64,000 bases of DNA from Bradyrhizobium sp. Ai1a-2 (lineage in GTDB: Bacteria > Pseudomonadota > Alphaproteobacteria > Rhizobiales > Xanthobacteraceae): the NCBI RefSeq assembly GCF_000426245.1, contig NZ_AUEZ01000021.1, positions 52,143-116,142 on the forward strand, given 5' to 3'. Below, piece after piece: positions 38,401-44,506 of this stretch; position 1 is the stretch's first letter, and each line of letters begins with the position of its first letter. A program made the position numbers and the translations under genes. The notes below the pieces were generated by a model. The model made no database searches and was not told the origin of the DNA. It saw only the letters and a program-made list of their open reading frames with translations.

Positions 38401-38437
38401 CGACGAGCGCCGCCGCCGCGAAGGAGGGCAACCGTAG
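26474..38437 (+). CDS. Giant filamentous haemagglutinin-like exoprotein TpsA2 (intact)
   Basis: The protein has 3,987 residues from ATG 26474 (GGAAGG 6 bp upstream); the frame is open to 26384 but without a better start. Order: signal peptide 1-34 (LLLVGASTVAIAVSSGAHA/RPFG); Ala/Gln helix 41-92 (AANAAQAAAQQAAQAAQ, AVQALRAAQSAARN); TPS domain about 100-330 with VNIEQTQQSALLNWQNFNVG and INQNGIIFGG near 205-214; then a very long beta-helix of G/N/D-turn coils. A characteristic PAGTYTLLPGMYATLPGAYRV element is also present. The C-terminal region from about 3558 contains a helical module (FQGLSPARQRLLVNRAFLDF), and the tail near 3951 reads EQPSIVIVEVLGYGG with a basic, Arg-rich end. It is probably exported by the TpsB beginning at the window end. 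Expected role: surface adhesion. Confidence 0.93.
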   Translation: MHSLLRSRLNSRRALLLVGASTVAIAVSSGAHARPFGSWGSTTAATQAAANAAQAAAQQAAQAAQNTQASMARAAQAVQALRAAQSAARNLAANAPSAIPNGLNVGGLVPDSGLRAPGVANDVTSWVGANTPTQTTSNGQTTVNIEQTQQSALLNWQNFNVGRDTTVNFDQKGNATWSALNRVASNVSPSQIMGAIKADGAVYVINQNGIIFGGTSQINVHTLIASTLDLGTTLSNNNYQIYLQNGLFQSPIPTSPGGLTGTGAAIFNQGNGGKVTVQPGAVIDTTGKLSTNSDGGYVALLGDGGVSNAGSITTRNGQIILAADSSVTLITPTSTAVGVKTALQVLAAGGAVSNESGGLLVSNSGAVTLAGGTINQLGGIVATTATTRTGSISMSTVCLQTCASGADGNIVLGSASLTAILPDETSGTLPTSTANSTVTINNTTMPYFQAVLQPQINIQAAGSVDVQGSGGGLDGALIKAPSAALTITAGGAPADGTAGTVLLEQGSTIDLSGIAGVTLPMSINQLSITITAAEVADTPLARSLIGKTVTIDARLSGTRADGFHWVGSPLLNADGYVGLIPQSIDQLLTTGGSFTTSARNFVQQPGSVINVSAGYVQYTGGTISTTRLLGTNGRVYDIGSADPNIAYVGVGNGFTVLHKVNGTVDPRLTEIYLNPLGGSNSRYEAGYIAGADAGSVTVAAVNPIVNDIIGKVVAGNRQRALAGSSSVAAADQMPTGASLSITFVGTLSNVVLAPQVDVGPDPYGLSSLSFANASSWTPVLANGVFPIFSDALSNASLGSVTIKGAHQLDLATNATLSVRPGGSITLDGVATIDGTLSAPAGKISLTGFTYASRKPEQPPAPALVIGSNAVLDVRGRWVNDTRLLPDQLEGRAFVNGGSVSISTIAASDGPLQGPGPFVDVTQSIVLAPGSIIDVSGGGYVDTTGKLKTGSDGLPVGKGGSLTLTTYAGGFNGTPGNSTFKDADYNVSPRGTNADGTVNHPDQANVVLGGTIYAGGFDGGGTLTLQVPTIVIDGAAAEVTSYVSSATADAIAGYSGLPVTSFTKSDANAGRLVLPSSFFTSGGFSQYTLTDSYGGTTVTAGTQVLLQQPTALPTGREIEIPTGTPVHSFAPTGLLPDGIRKPVSLTLSSLGADILLDRGAGIVAEPQASVSLIGNATVLGSIVAHAGAINVVGGLVSIGSTAVLDVSGVFVPDPLVTAYSTGTVLDAGTITLAGQMTGTTVVVQPGAQLNLQGANRLIQVPQGGFGPRLPSQEMWSDGGTLQLAASNIYFAGTVNAAGGAPLATGGTLTIGDIATPSAIAGNSALPSPNVIVIEPAGLVAANLPAPGASAPAGAFIGADTLSNSGFDSVNLNAGIIAFGGSVTVAIPGALTLRADSGNFVLLPPSTGLLPSGVNLGDPANNFGLGVCGADCILSIGGATVNLDAGYVRIVGRHDPGNMALPKVADGTLNVTARWIDLQGAIALHNVVNANVTSAAAIRLLPDNYGFIPGGAGAGRTTFGGALITPGNLTLRAAEVYPVSNTDFLLMSTGTLPSASTIAVAQNGVPTAPLSAGGSILLSAQTIEQNGTLWAPLGSIVLGIRDTDDFPTDLKDAVGKLIVDNIFASGMFRPTQNVILGAGSLTSVSASGLVIPDGFTIDGTTWYQGNPKGDEARTPQVLAAPPSKSIRLFGANVATRPGAVLDLNGGGDIYATEYVAGTGGTRNVLTTYQTDPATGNVAPQYADGRQVYALVPSYQAGVAAYDPNFADLPYYSGAKVAGSGASAAYANAIMPGQSVTIAPGSDIPAGTYTLLPGMYATLPGAYRVVQVAGNLNRNAAVSATTADGSQYVAGTLGNALTGARSSQSVILQLQSQAVWSQYSRIDITSGTSFFRNVALAAGKAPRPLPIDGGVLVLGAINSLNLAGTNRFAPGISDLAPGLVGGGGQVQISATNILIAAPAVDGTLPSAPAGYLVLDADQISNLGASSVLIGGTAKVVDGVQNITATALNLEIATDAAHPLTGPELLLVSLAGDGGLVVDAGSVVRAVGTVPAGTSRDITIGALPVKRPDGSYSGQVSGDGSLLRVSNGTAVNVSRIYVPGQYTGDGPPPSSPTPQGAFSIGAGAIVDGGNTLTLDTSGSGTLASDAILKARNYDIAGSVINVGGGNSGIVLNPAVLSNFNDAVSVRLRSASVINLYDAGGLRIGDPAHRIGTLTFDSAGLYGQGGSTMVNASNINLANSRGVTGTGIAGAGGTLTLNASEIVTEDLGAKSLRGFGQVTFNGGRAVAFSGGGSLDAGTANVLFSAPVTMVNAGATQSVETSGNVTLVTGAGTRPASVATNIGGELSIKAASILDNAIIQALSGNVSLTATTGDVVLGAGALIDASGSEITILDIVKDAPGGKVKLVSNTGNVIIGPQAKVSVASAGIGFAGSLSIQAAGSVTLDGTLDGRAAFKDLGGNFMLAAGNLAAGSKLPTSFTGSIAVALKQGDIVIGTAANALATALSAGQITLTADNGAVLIYGTGDTSNPANQVTVLDASGLNGQIALYGASGVTIGAGARLTAAWVADDPSNPNYANGTSLLVQDGGTIKLGTTGASDGTLNATYGYQNVATSGLISVASNTTFDVSGGPGGANISNTGGEVILRAPILSGGGFNAQFHGTIVTSADSAGKPSGGGLVLDAYAVWSTIDGCSLIPAGCSSITTVAQYNALSAAQKAQMDQHFDGIIDPAGFFNGTGQRIVNPTAVAGSTGIYPTSTYAAPAAGAYLAHVNFYQNTLVNFVQQTSLGGYDLSGAQIKTNAPGAAAQSLTPGSTLHMRPEIALVSPSTGAGNNGGNITVASNWNLGGVLTVQTSSRNSPLTSYTPAYRSTVSGFAGDPGILTLRAANNIAINATISDGFYETVDAFNRAAATSYRLVANLIANNPAQASVSGAVVNDLNTTSAASLMRIVPGVNNGSFSYDFVAGAALGNGAPSANPNAVVAISDPASASNANGSVIIDGHTSYRDVLAPTLTINIPTLVRTGTGSIDIVAAGNVAFVDQVAPGAVYTAGALVTPPAGFRAAAASTGYLGNPNGVVGLPNWSTGGGAVAVTAGGSIIGIETPVDSDGSQTGIVGGPTGQFWSSWYMHYGRSNGTATPFSGCVVASTSACQTASWVNFNTFFQGFGALGGGNITLTAGADIIDVGASLPETMVVSGGTGVRDANGNPIGPVATYYGGGNLIVKADGDLLSSNFLVGRGTGLIQVGGAVQANPSTVLTQIGSSAVTGRIPLPLLLAVQDGFITVAARGAITLGNVYDPASVPTDAYVRTPVGGLPGGSGASNNPAWNNFFTSFGPGSGVSLTSTAGDVTALTISSSDNSTGNIAGLFLHNDQGVGALTQVGLLLPARFDLASLSGNVVLAGNPTVDNANLVPYPTRDGNNTGTFNIVAAQSINLGGGIAMPDLNTTAAQYIGNDVVSRRNYISPLGMPLATLTQALHANDPAPAVIAAGQDITVTLSDGASLTLIKPVKIEAGNDVRLAGASATTSSGPQASGVTFIGQNNNADDITSIVAGNDLIGGSYVLYGPGTLVLQAGHDMGPFWESSTTNRRTFGIATIGNGSAVGNSFSGSLLLPIKPYLPSQGAGIDLLFGVKPGIDYAAAISQYVDPARAGAGGIDFLTGIAEILGQPRGQAWATFQGLSPARQRLLVNRAFLDFLTEVAHDYQTPSSPYYAQYGRAYAAISTLFPAGYGYTDNSAGSGNGAAVTVPTGKLNIAGSVLETQMGGDINILGPGGGIIVGHASLDTLKPNQEGILTLAGGSIRAFTDASILVNQSRIMTQQGGDISLFSANGDISAGEGPKTYVSSPAVSQLCTVDGYCYVNPQGLVTGAGIAALVTLPGQDPTKSNVTLAAPHGTIDVGAAGIRGNDITLVAQVVLNAFNIQATGNVTGVAFTPPPNIALATTVSNATAATQQAGLPAQTRNNEQPSIVIVEVLGYGGNGGDGTSNSDDERRRREGGQP

Positions 38438-38497
38438 CGGGTAGCCCGGATGTGCGCAGCGACGTTCGGGGCGACGTCAAAATGAATCCCGGATGTC

Positions 38498-38540
38498 GCG
38501 GAGCCTGTCATCGGACCGCGCTTCGCGCGGATCCGTTGGC
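38498..38540. repeat. 43-bp palindromic repeat, copy 1
   Basis: The copy starts GCGGAGCCTG and ends CCGTTGGC, with the central stem CCGCGC-TTC-GCGCGG. A second 43-bp copy lies at 38654-38696. The gap 38438-38718 contains nothing else except the ribosome site of the next gene. Confidence 0.7.
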
Positions 38541-38653
38541 TCGTCCAGGCTACACACTGCCGTTGCGCCTCGAGAAGCGCGTTGTGGCCGTGTCTTGAGG
38601 ATGAGTCCACTCGCCGCGGGCGCTTCGGCCGTATGGCTCGCGTCTCGAGAGAT

Positions 38654-38696
38654 GCGGAGCCTGTTGTCGCGCCGTGCTCCGCACGGACCCGTTGGC
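38654..38696. repeat. 43-bp palindromic repeat, copy 2
   Basis: The ends match copy 1 (GCGGAGCCTG ... CCGTTGGC). The central stem is CCGTGC-TCC-GCACGG, where both arms changed together relative to copy 1, so pairing is preserved. Confidence 0.7.
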
Positions 38697-38718
38697 GTTC
38701 TCACAAAAAGAGGCTCGA

Positions 38719-39645
38719 ATGACATCAGGTCAGCCAACGCAGCCCACACTACCAGCCGCTGCGGCAGATGCCGACCCGCTGTGGGCACTGCTCGCGCCCG
38801 AACGCCTCTCCGCCGTGGCTGACATCGGCGCCAACCCGGTCGGCGGCGATCCGCCGTACAAGCCCATGCTGCAGAGGCGCCTGTGCCGCGTCTTCGGCTT
38901 CGAGCCGCAGGACGAGGCGCTGGCCGCGCTGAATGCCCGCAAGAGCGATCTCGAAACCTATCTGCCCTATGTCGTCGGCAACGGTGAGCAGGGACGCCTT
39001 CGCGTTTGCGCTTCGTCCGGGATGACCAGTCTGCTGGAGCCCGACCCGCACATGCTCAGCCACTTTGCGCTGTTCAGCGAGTGGGGGCGTGTCGTTGCCG
39101 AAACCAGAGTCGCCACCCGCAGGCTCGACGATGTCAACGAAATCGACGCGTTGGATTTTCTCAAGATCGACGTGCAGGGCTCGGAGCTTGCGGTCTTCCG
39201 GAGCGGGCGACGGCGCCTTGCGGAGGCGGTGATGATCCAGACAGAGGTTTCGTTCCTCCCGCTCTACAAGCAGCAGCCGGTGTTCAGCGAGATCGATCTG
39301 GAGCTGCGCGGCCAGGGCTTCATTCCTCACGCTCTGACCGCGATCGACCGGCGCATGATCCTGCCGATGGCCGGACCCCATGTCTACTCTGCGATCCATC
39401 AACTGCTCGAAGCCGACGCGGTCTATGTCCGTGATTTCACCAGGCCCGATGCCATCAGCACCGAGCAGCTCAAACATCTCGCTTTGATGGCACATCACTG
39501 CTACGGGTCATACGATCTCGCAGGCATCTGCATCCATCATCTGCTCAACCGACAAGCGATCGTCCCCGAAGCGCCCGGCCGCTATCTCGATCTGGCCGCA
39601 GCGCATCGTGCTGCCGCTGTCGCGGCGCGCGACGCCGCTTCGTAG
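38719..39645 (+). CDS. FkbM-family methyltransferase
   Basis: The protein has 308 residues from ATG 38719 (AAAGAGG upstream). It shows S-adenosylmethionine-fold features of FkbM enzymes: motif I V-A-D-I-G-A-N-P, the acidic FGFEPQDEALAAL after strand 2, and L-K-I-D-V-Q-G-S-E-L-A-V-F, the FkbM signature normally written LKIDVEG-x-E. FkbM proteins usually O-methylate sugars of surface polysaccharides, lipids or glycoproteins. The C-terminal ~70 residues (HLALMAHHCYGSYDLAGICIHHLL) are an extra helical part I do not recognise. It follows tpsA2 after 280 bp of repeat-bearing spacer, and its neighbours include glycosyltransferases. Methylating a surface glycan or a glycosylated adhesin is an inference from that context. 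The acceptor is unknown. Confidence 0.82.
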   Translation: MTSGQPTQPTLPAAAADADPLWALLAPERLSAVADIGANPVGGDPPYKPMLQRRLCRVFGFEPQDEALAALNARKSDLETYLPYVVGNGEQGRLRVCASSGMTSLLEPDPHMLSHFALFSEWGRVVAETRVATRRLDDVNEIDALDFLKIDVQGSELAVFRSGRRRLAEAVMIQTEVSFLPLYKQQPVFSEIDLELRGQGFIPHALTAIDRRMILPMAGPHVYSAIHQLLEADAVYVRDFTRPDAISTEQLKHLALMAHHCYGSYDLAGICIHHLLNRQAIVPEAPGRYLDLAAAHRAAAVAARDAAS

Positions 39646-39741
39646 TTCGAGATGCAGGCATTATGCGCCGCCGTTCGCCAACGACCGTGAAGCTCCGAGT
39701 ATTCGATCCCACCGGCGTTTATCGCTCGTCCCAAGAACCGC

Positions 39742-39776
39742 AAAAAAAGCCGGGCCCCTCGATCGAAGGGCCCGGC
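39742..39776 (-). terminator. Rho-independent terminator for the pstS-like gene 1 (minus strand)
   Basis: A 9-bp stem GCCGGGCCC (39749-39757) / GGGCCCGGC (39768-39776) is preceded on the plus strand by seven A (39742-39748), which is a T-tract after the hairpin on the minus strand. It lies about 160 bp past the stop of the minus-strand gene, and it may also act weakly after the FkbM gene. Confidence 0.75.
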
Positions 39777-39790
39777 CGCTGTTATTGGTC

Positions 39791-39926
39791 AGAGCGTGAT
39801 CCGGCTCGAGCATGATCCGAAAAGTGGAGACCGGTTTTCCGAAAAAGATCATGCTCAACCAAAGAACGAGAGCGGGATGACGATTCGAAGAAAAGTCATC
39901 ACGCTCTGGATACCGGATCACGCTCT
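39791..39926. repeat. Nested inverted-repeat intergenic element (rhizobial type)
   Basis: The outer arms AGAGCGTGATCCGG (39791-39804) and CCGGATCACGCTCT (39913-39926) are exact 14-bp inverted copies. The inner arms GAGCATGATC (39808-39817) and GATCATGCTC (39847-39856) are also exact, around a CGAAAAG..CCGGTTTTCC centre. I recognise this style as a repeat dispersed in Bradyrhizobium-group genomes. Confidence 0.75.
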
Positions 39927-39936
39927 CATGTTTGCC

Positions 39937-41931
39937 TCACTTCGCGCCGCCGGTGGCGCCCTGGCAACCGTCGATCTGGTTGCCGGATGCATTGTAGGCG
40001 GCAATGGCGGTCGGGCGGCCGCCGTCGATGCCGGGCAGGATATACTGGTTTTGGATCGACGCCGCCCACGCCGGATCCAGCTCATGGAGGCCGTTGTTGC
40101 GGATGATCGCAGCAACGTTCGGATCGTATCCAGGGGCGCCCGCATCGGAGGTTGCCGGATCGTAGGGCGGCAGGCCGGTCTGCGATCCCCCGAAGAACCA
40201 GGCGAGCCAGTTCTTCAGCGCAGGCACGCGCGCTCCGGAGGCGTCGCTATAGCAGCTATAGACGTTAATGAACGTCGCACCGGTGATGGGATAGGCGCCG
40301 ACGCGTTGCGGATTCGCGATGATGGAGAGGCCGCCATACGGCACGCCGCCGAAGATGGTGCCCGGCCCGTACACCTGGGCGTAGATGTTCCAGTCGTTGT
40401 AGGTGACCGCAGGTGCCGGGAAGTTCAGGCTGCGGAACGCGGCCTGTGCGCCGGTCGGGGTCGGCGGGATGAAGTTCTGCGCGCGGCCGCTCACCACCTG
40501 GCCGGGATGGTAGACGCCGACGACGCGCTGGTTCTGGTTCTGGATGCTGGCGGACAGCGGCGCCGGCGCCGTGATGGTCTGCCCCAGGATTTCTTCGCTC
40601 ACCGTGGTGGCGTAGGGCTGGGTATAATCGGCGCTCAGGTAGCCGATCCGGCCCGCGAGCAGGCGGCTCGTTCCGATCTTGAGCGCTTCATGGTTGCTGC
40701 CTTCGGCGCTGATCCAGCGCGGATCGGGCCGCTCCGAATCGTCCTCGACCGCGAGCGAGTCGCGATGATCGTGTTCCGCATCGCCTTTCACCGCGCGGAT
40801 GTTCTCAAGGAGATTGTCGAAGTCGCTCGACGGCAGGTTGGCGGTCGTGGTCACCGTTCCGCCCTTGGCGATCCCGACGCCGGTGAAGATCGCCTTGTAG
40901 TTATAGGTTCCGGTGGGGTCGAGCAGCGGGCAGTAGTTGGCCAGATAGTTGGTGAGGATGAAGCTCGTGCCGGACTCGTCGGAACGATAGACGACGCGGA
41001 TGGGCAGACGGCCGCTGGTATAGGCGACGGGCGTGACGGTGCCGTTGGTGTTGTCGTCGTAGAAGTGCTGGAGCTGCTGGGCTCCGGTCTTGTCGAGATA
41101 GGGGATGAGAGTGGAGGTGTCGTGCCAGTCGGTCACCGTGGCCGAGAAGATGGCGCACAGTTGCGCGGCCGAGAGCTGGATGGCGCCGCCGGCCTGGGTG
41201 TTGGGCGTCAGGGCGGACTGGTTGTTCCAGGTCACGCCGGAGAGTGGATTGGAGGTGTTGACGGCGATGGCGACCGGCACTTCCAGAATCGGAAGCTGGA
41301 TCGGAGCGCCGGCGCTTGCGGTGTTGAAGCTGACCGTCTTCCGGGTTGCTGCCGCAATCAGCGGAGTGTTCTGCCAGTTGGTCGATGGGAGGAAGTTGCC
41401 GAACGACACGGTGGTCAGGTTGGTGCTGGCAAGCGGCGCGTCGCTGGCGGTGAAATCGAGCTGCGGATACGGATATTTCGAGAAGTTGGGGTTCGCGGTG
41501 TCCCGGAATGGCGGGTTGAGCGACGGCCGCTTCACCAGCGCCGGCGTCGACTTCGGATTGCCGCGGAACAGCTGGCGCGGATCGTTGGCGATGTAGGCGC
41601 GCTGGCCGTTGCCGCTGCCGACGCCGGCGAACAAGCCTTCGACCGCGGTGGAGAACTGCGTGCAGCTCGCGGGCAGGAGATCCGGGCTCGGCGTCGCGGT
41701 GGTGAAGCTCGGCGAGAACGTCTGGCCGTCATTGGCGACAGTGGTGCCCGCATAGCAGTCGAAGATCTGTCGCAGCGTCAGCGATGACAGCATGCTGCCG
41801 CCGCCATAGATTCCAGTCGAGATCGTGCTCTGGGCCGCAGCCGGTTGCTGGGCTCCGAGCATGGCGGCAGCCGACAGCACGACCAGCGAGGTCGTGCCCA
41901 GCAGGCGCCCGGCGAAGGATTTCGTCTTCAT
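39937..41931 (-). CDS. PstS-like secreted substrate-binding protein 1 (oversized)
   Basis: The protein has 664 residues from ATG 41931 (GGGAG and AAGGA just upstream); the frame stays open much further, to 42609, but without a signal. The signal peptide is residues 1-35 (RLLGTTSLVVLSAAAMLGAQQPAAAQ). PstS-family motifs are IYGGGSMLSSLTLRQIFDC at the mature N-terminus, GVGSGNGQRAYI, a S-D-A-P-L-A-S segment, and SDESGTSFILTNYL near 316, the phosphate-binding S-G-T loop. At about twice the length of a periplasmic PstS (~350 aa), it is unlikely to be an ordinary ABC-transporter partner; no pstCAB genes are near. A DING/PstS-like extracellular protein exported by the T2SS is the favoured reading. 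It has a strong minus-strand terminator. It is paralogous to 42644-44506. Confidence 0.78.
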   Translation of the reverse strand: MKTKSFAGRLLGTTSLVVLSAAAMLGAQQPAAAQSTISTGIYGGGSMLSSLTLRQIFDCYAGTTVANDGQTFSPSFTTATPSPDLLPASCTQFSTAVEGLFAGVGSGNGQRAYIANDPRQLFRGNPKSTPALVKRPSLNPPFRDTANPNFSKYPYPQLDFTASDAPLASTNLTTVSFGNFLPSTNWQNTPLIAAATRKTVSFNTASAGAPIQLPILEVPVAIAVNTSNPLSGVTWNNQSALTPNTQAGGAIQLSAAQLCAIFSATVTDWHDTSTLIPYLDKTGAQQLQHFYDDNTNGTVTPVAYTSGRLPIRVVYRSDESGTSFILTNYLANYCPLLDPTGTYNYKAIFTGVGIAKGGTVTTTANLPSSDFDNLLENIRAVKGDAEHDHRDSLAVEDDSERPDPRWISAEGSNHEALKIGTSRLLAGRIGYLSADYTQPYATTVSEEILGQTITAPAPLSASIQNQNQRVVGVYHPGQVVSGRAQNFIPPTPTGAQAAFRSLNFPAPAVTYNDWNIYAQVYGPGTIFGGVPYGGLSIIANPQRVGAYPITGATFINVYSCYSDASGARVPALKNWLAWFFGGSQTGLPPYDPATSDAGAPGYDPNVAAIIRNNGLHELDPAWAASIQNQYILPGIDGGRPTAIAAYNASGNQIDGCQGATGGAK

Positions 41932-42643
41932 GTCCTTAGACTCCCTGTTTGACAATGTGATGCGGCGTCGCGCGACCCGCCTCAGGGTCTCGGGACCGGA
42001 AAGGTCTTGTTCGATGACAATGAATGGGATGACGATGAAGAAGACCTTGGAAGTCCGTAAGACGATGGGACAGCACGACGCGCAGAACCAAGCGGCCCTC
42101 CGCGCCGTATCGAACGACGCCAGTGCAGTGCTCACACCCCTAAGACAATTTGAACGAGCCCGACGCGCAGCAAGTCTTGCCTTATTTTTGTGAGCGCGAG
42201 ACATCTCGTCTGGCGCGCGCAGTCGTCTTCTGTAAATGACTGCGCTTCTTTCTTCGTCACAGCCGGGTTTGCTGCAACGAGGCGCATCATCATCGCCACC
42301 GACGTCATCGCCGGCTGAAGGACCGGGCGATCCATCAGCCCGGAGCGTTGATGATGGATGTCGCGGTGGACCGGACAACACTGTCGCGCGTTGCTCCGCT
42401 TCATAGCGCTCACTGACGTCGACGTGGACTGATTCGTACGGCCAAGTCGGATGACGACACCGAGCTTTCGAAAGTCCCTCTTTGCGCAAGCAGGTATGCG
42501 GTTTGCCGCAACATGCGCGGCCGCAACATCGCCGCCAGCACGAAAAAACCGGGCGCCTCGGTTGAGGCGCCCGGTGATTGTCGCGGAGGGATGTGCGGTC
42601 TGGGATCAAGCGTGAGTGCGGCTTGACCCAAGGCCATCATGCA
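41932..42643. other. Non-coding spacer between the two pstS-like genes
   Basis: Apart from the terminator at 42543-42575 I see no gene here; short frames have poor composition. The 100 bp nearest pstS-like gene 1 contain several GTCAT-type words on the minus strand (around 42015-42035), but not with 11-bp Pho-box spacing. Confidence 0.5.
42543..42575 (-). terminator. Rho-independent terminator for the pstS-like gene 2 (minus strand)
   Basis: A perfect 12-bp stem ACCGGGCGCCTC (42548-42559) / GAGGCGCCCGGT (42564-42575) with a GGTT loop is preceded on the plus strand by a run of A, a T-tract on the minus strand. It ends the gene whose stop is at 42644. Confidence 0.88.
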
Positions 42644-44506
42644 TCAGGGGTTGGCGCCGCCGGTGACGCCGTTGCAACCATCGTTGTTCACGCTGCCGCC
42701 CGAGGCGAGGGCGATGGCGACGCCCGAGCCGGGAGACAGAGGTCCGTTCTGAACGCGAGGCAGCCACAGGGCATTCAACGGAGAGAAGCCGTTGTTCCTG
42801 ATGATGGCTGGGACGTTCGGATCTGGGGGCAGAGTATTTTGGTAGAACCAGTTCAGGAAGTCGATCAGGTTCTGTCCGTTGGTGTCGTTTCCTTGGCAGC
42901 TATAGATCGCGAGGTAGGCCGTGCCCGACAGCGGGTAGGCGCCGGCGCGGTTGGTCAGCGGGAGAACGGGTTTACCCGCCACCGCTATGCCACCGTGGTT
43001 CGGCTCGGTCGCCGCGAAGTTGATGCCGTACACGTTCCAGTCGGCCCAGGTCGAATTCGTTGCCGGAGGTGTCAGGGCTGCATCGCTCCACGCGCTATCC
43101 GCACTGGTCGGTGTCGGCGGGATGAACGTCAGGCTTGACCCGGTTGTGGCGGGACGGGAGATGGTGTTGATGCGCTGGTTCTCGTTCTGCACGGAACCCG
43201 CATAAGGCGCGTCGGGGTTGATGGCGTAGGGTTTGACGAAGTCGGCGCTGAGATATCCGATGCGGCCCGGCATGGTGCCGGCGCTGGTGGTGCCGACCGC
43301 AGTTTGAACTCCGCCGCTTGCCGTTGCGGGGACCCAGGCACTTGTTGTTACGGTCGTGGTCGTTGACCAAGGCCCAGGACCTCGGAAGTTGCCGATGTTG
43401 GTGATCAGATTGGCAAAGCTGTTGTTCGGCAGGTTCGTGGTGTTGAAGATCGACTGGTAGCCGTAGGTGTTGGCGGTATCGATCAGCGGACAGACAGCCT
43501 TCAGATAGTTGGTTATGATGAAGCTGGTGCCGCTGCCGTCCTGGCGGTACACCACCTTGATCGGCAGGGAGTTGGGGCTCGCCACGTAGGGTTGGGACGT
43601 GCCGACGCCGTTACCGACATTGGTATAGTGGAACGGCGCGGTCTGGAGATTGCCCTGGTCGTCGCGGTAGGGGATGCTGGCCGTGCTGTTCCAGTCGGTC
43701 ACGAGACCCGAGAAGATCGCGCAGAGCTGCGCCCCCGAGAGCTGGATGGCGCCGCCGGTGGTGGGATTGCCGCTGAACGGGATCTTCGAGTTGATCACGA
43801 ACAAGCTGCTGTTGATGTTGATCGGGATCGCGACGTTGACCGCGAAGGCCGGGAGCTGGACCGGGTTGCCCCAAGATCCCGCGCTGTAGGTATTCACCTG
43901 GGTGGCGGCGTTCAGCGTGATCTGGGCCAACGCGCCGGCAGCGGTCGACCAGTTGGTGGTTGGAGTGAAGCTGAATGCCACCGTCGTGAGGGCCGCGAGG
44001 GTTCCGGGCAGCGGCGAGTCGGACAGGCCGACGTCCACGCGCGGATACGGATAGTTGCCGAAATTGGTCGAATTGGCGCTGTCGACGAATGGCGGCGATG
44101 CCGGGGGGAACGGCGTGTTGATCAGCGTATTGGCCGCGACGGTGGTGACCTGGCTGCCGCTGAACCACTGGTAAGGTTTGTTGCTGATGAAGCCACGGAA
44201 ACCGTTGCCGCTGCCGACGCCGGCATACATGCCCTGCAGCCACGGAGCCACCGGCCCAGCTGTCGTGCAGGTGGTCGGCAATTTGCCCGGTCCCGGGAAG
44301 GTGGCATCAAACGTGTAGCCGTCGCCGCCGACGGTGGCGCCCGTGTAGCAGTCGAAGATCTGCCGGAAGGCTTCCGAGGCGAGCGAGCTGCCGCCGAAGT
44401 AGAGGCCGTCGGTGGCTTGCGCGTTCGCGGGCGTGGCGGCCGACGACGCGAGTAGTGCGAGCACCGAAGCGGTGCCGAGCAGGTATTTGGACGTTTGCAT
44501 TTTCAT
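42644..44506 (-). CDS. PstS-like secreted substrate-binding protein 2 (oversized)
   Basis: The protein has 620 residues from ATG 44506 (AGGA about 9 bp upstream; a second ATG at 44500). The signal peptide is about 1-31 (YLLGTASVLALLASSAATPANAQA). Motifs shared with its paralogue are LYFGGSSLASEAFRQIFDCYTG, GVGSGNGFRGFI, S-D-S-P-L-P, GAIQLSGAQLCAIFSG, and RQDGSGTSFIITNYL near 320. The mature protein is Ser/Thr/Asn-rich and carries few Cys, typical of an extracellular protein. Length again is about twice that of PstS. A CGTTAGC heptamer on the minus strand (44690-44696) lies 184 bp upstream of the start. Likely role: extracellular phosphate or phosphorylated-ligand binding; T2SS cargo is an inference from neighbourhood. 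Confidence 0.78.
   Translation of the reverse strand: MKMQTSKYLLGTASVLALLASSAATPANAQATDGLYFGGSSLASEAFRQIFDCYTGATVGGDGYTFDATFPGPGKLPTTCTTAGPVAPWLQGMYAGVGSGNGFRGFISNKPYQWFSGSQVTTVAANTLINTPFPPASPPFVDSANSTNFGNYPYPRVDVGLSDSPLPGTLAALTTVAFSFTPTTNWSTAAGALAQITLNAATQVNTYSAGSWGNPVQLPAFAVNVAIPININSSLFVINSKIPFSGNPTTGGAIQLSGAQLCAIFSGLVTDWNSTASIPYRDDQGNLQTAPFHYTNVGNGVGTSQPYVASPNSLPIKVVYRQDGSGTSFIITNYLKAVCPLIDTANTYGYQSIFNTTNLPNNSFANLITNIGNFRGPGPWSTTTTVTTSAWVPATASGGVQTAVGTTSAGTMPGRIGYLSADFVKPYAINPDAPYAGSVQNENQRINTISRPATTGSSLTFIPPTPTSADSAWSDAALTPPATNSTWADWNVYGINFAATEPNHGGIAVAGKPVLPLTNRAGAYPLSGTAYLAIYSCQGNDTNGQNLIDFLNWFYQNTLPPDPNVPAIIRNNGFSPLNALWLPRVQNGPLSPGSGVAIALASGGSVNNDGCNGVTGGANP

Noticed and set aside
42010..42040. 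GTCAT-type words upstream of the pstS-like gene 1, considered as a Pho box
   Set aside because: The two best words are 15 bp apart rather than the 11-bp step of PhoB boxes, and flanks do not match.
39937..42609. Longer 890-residue version of PstS-like protein 1
   Set aside because: The extra 226 residues have no family similarity and would bury a perfect signal peptide and ribosome site at 41931.
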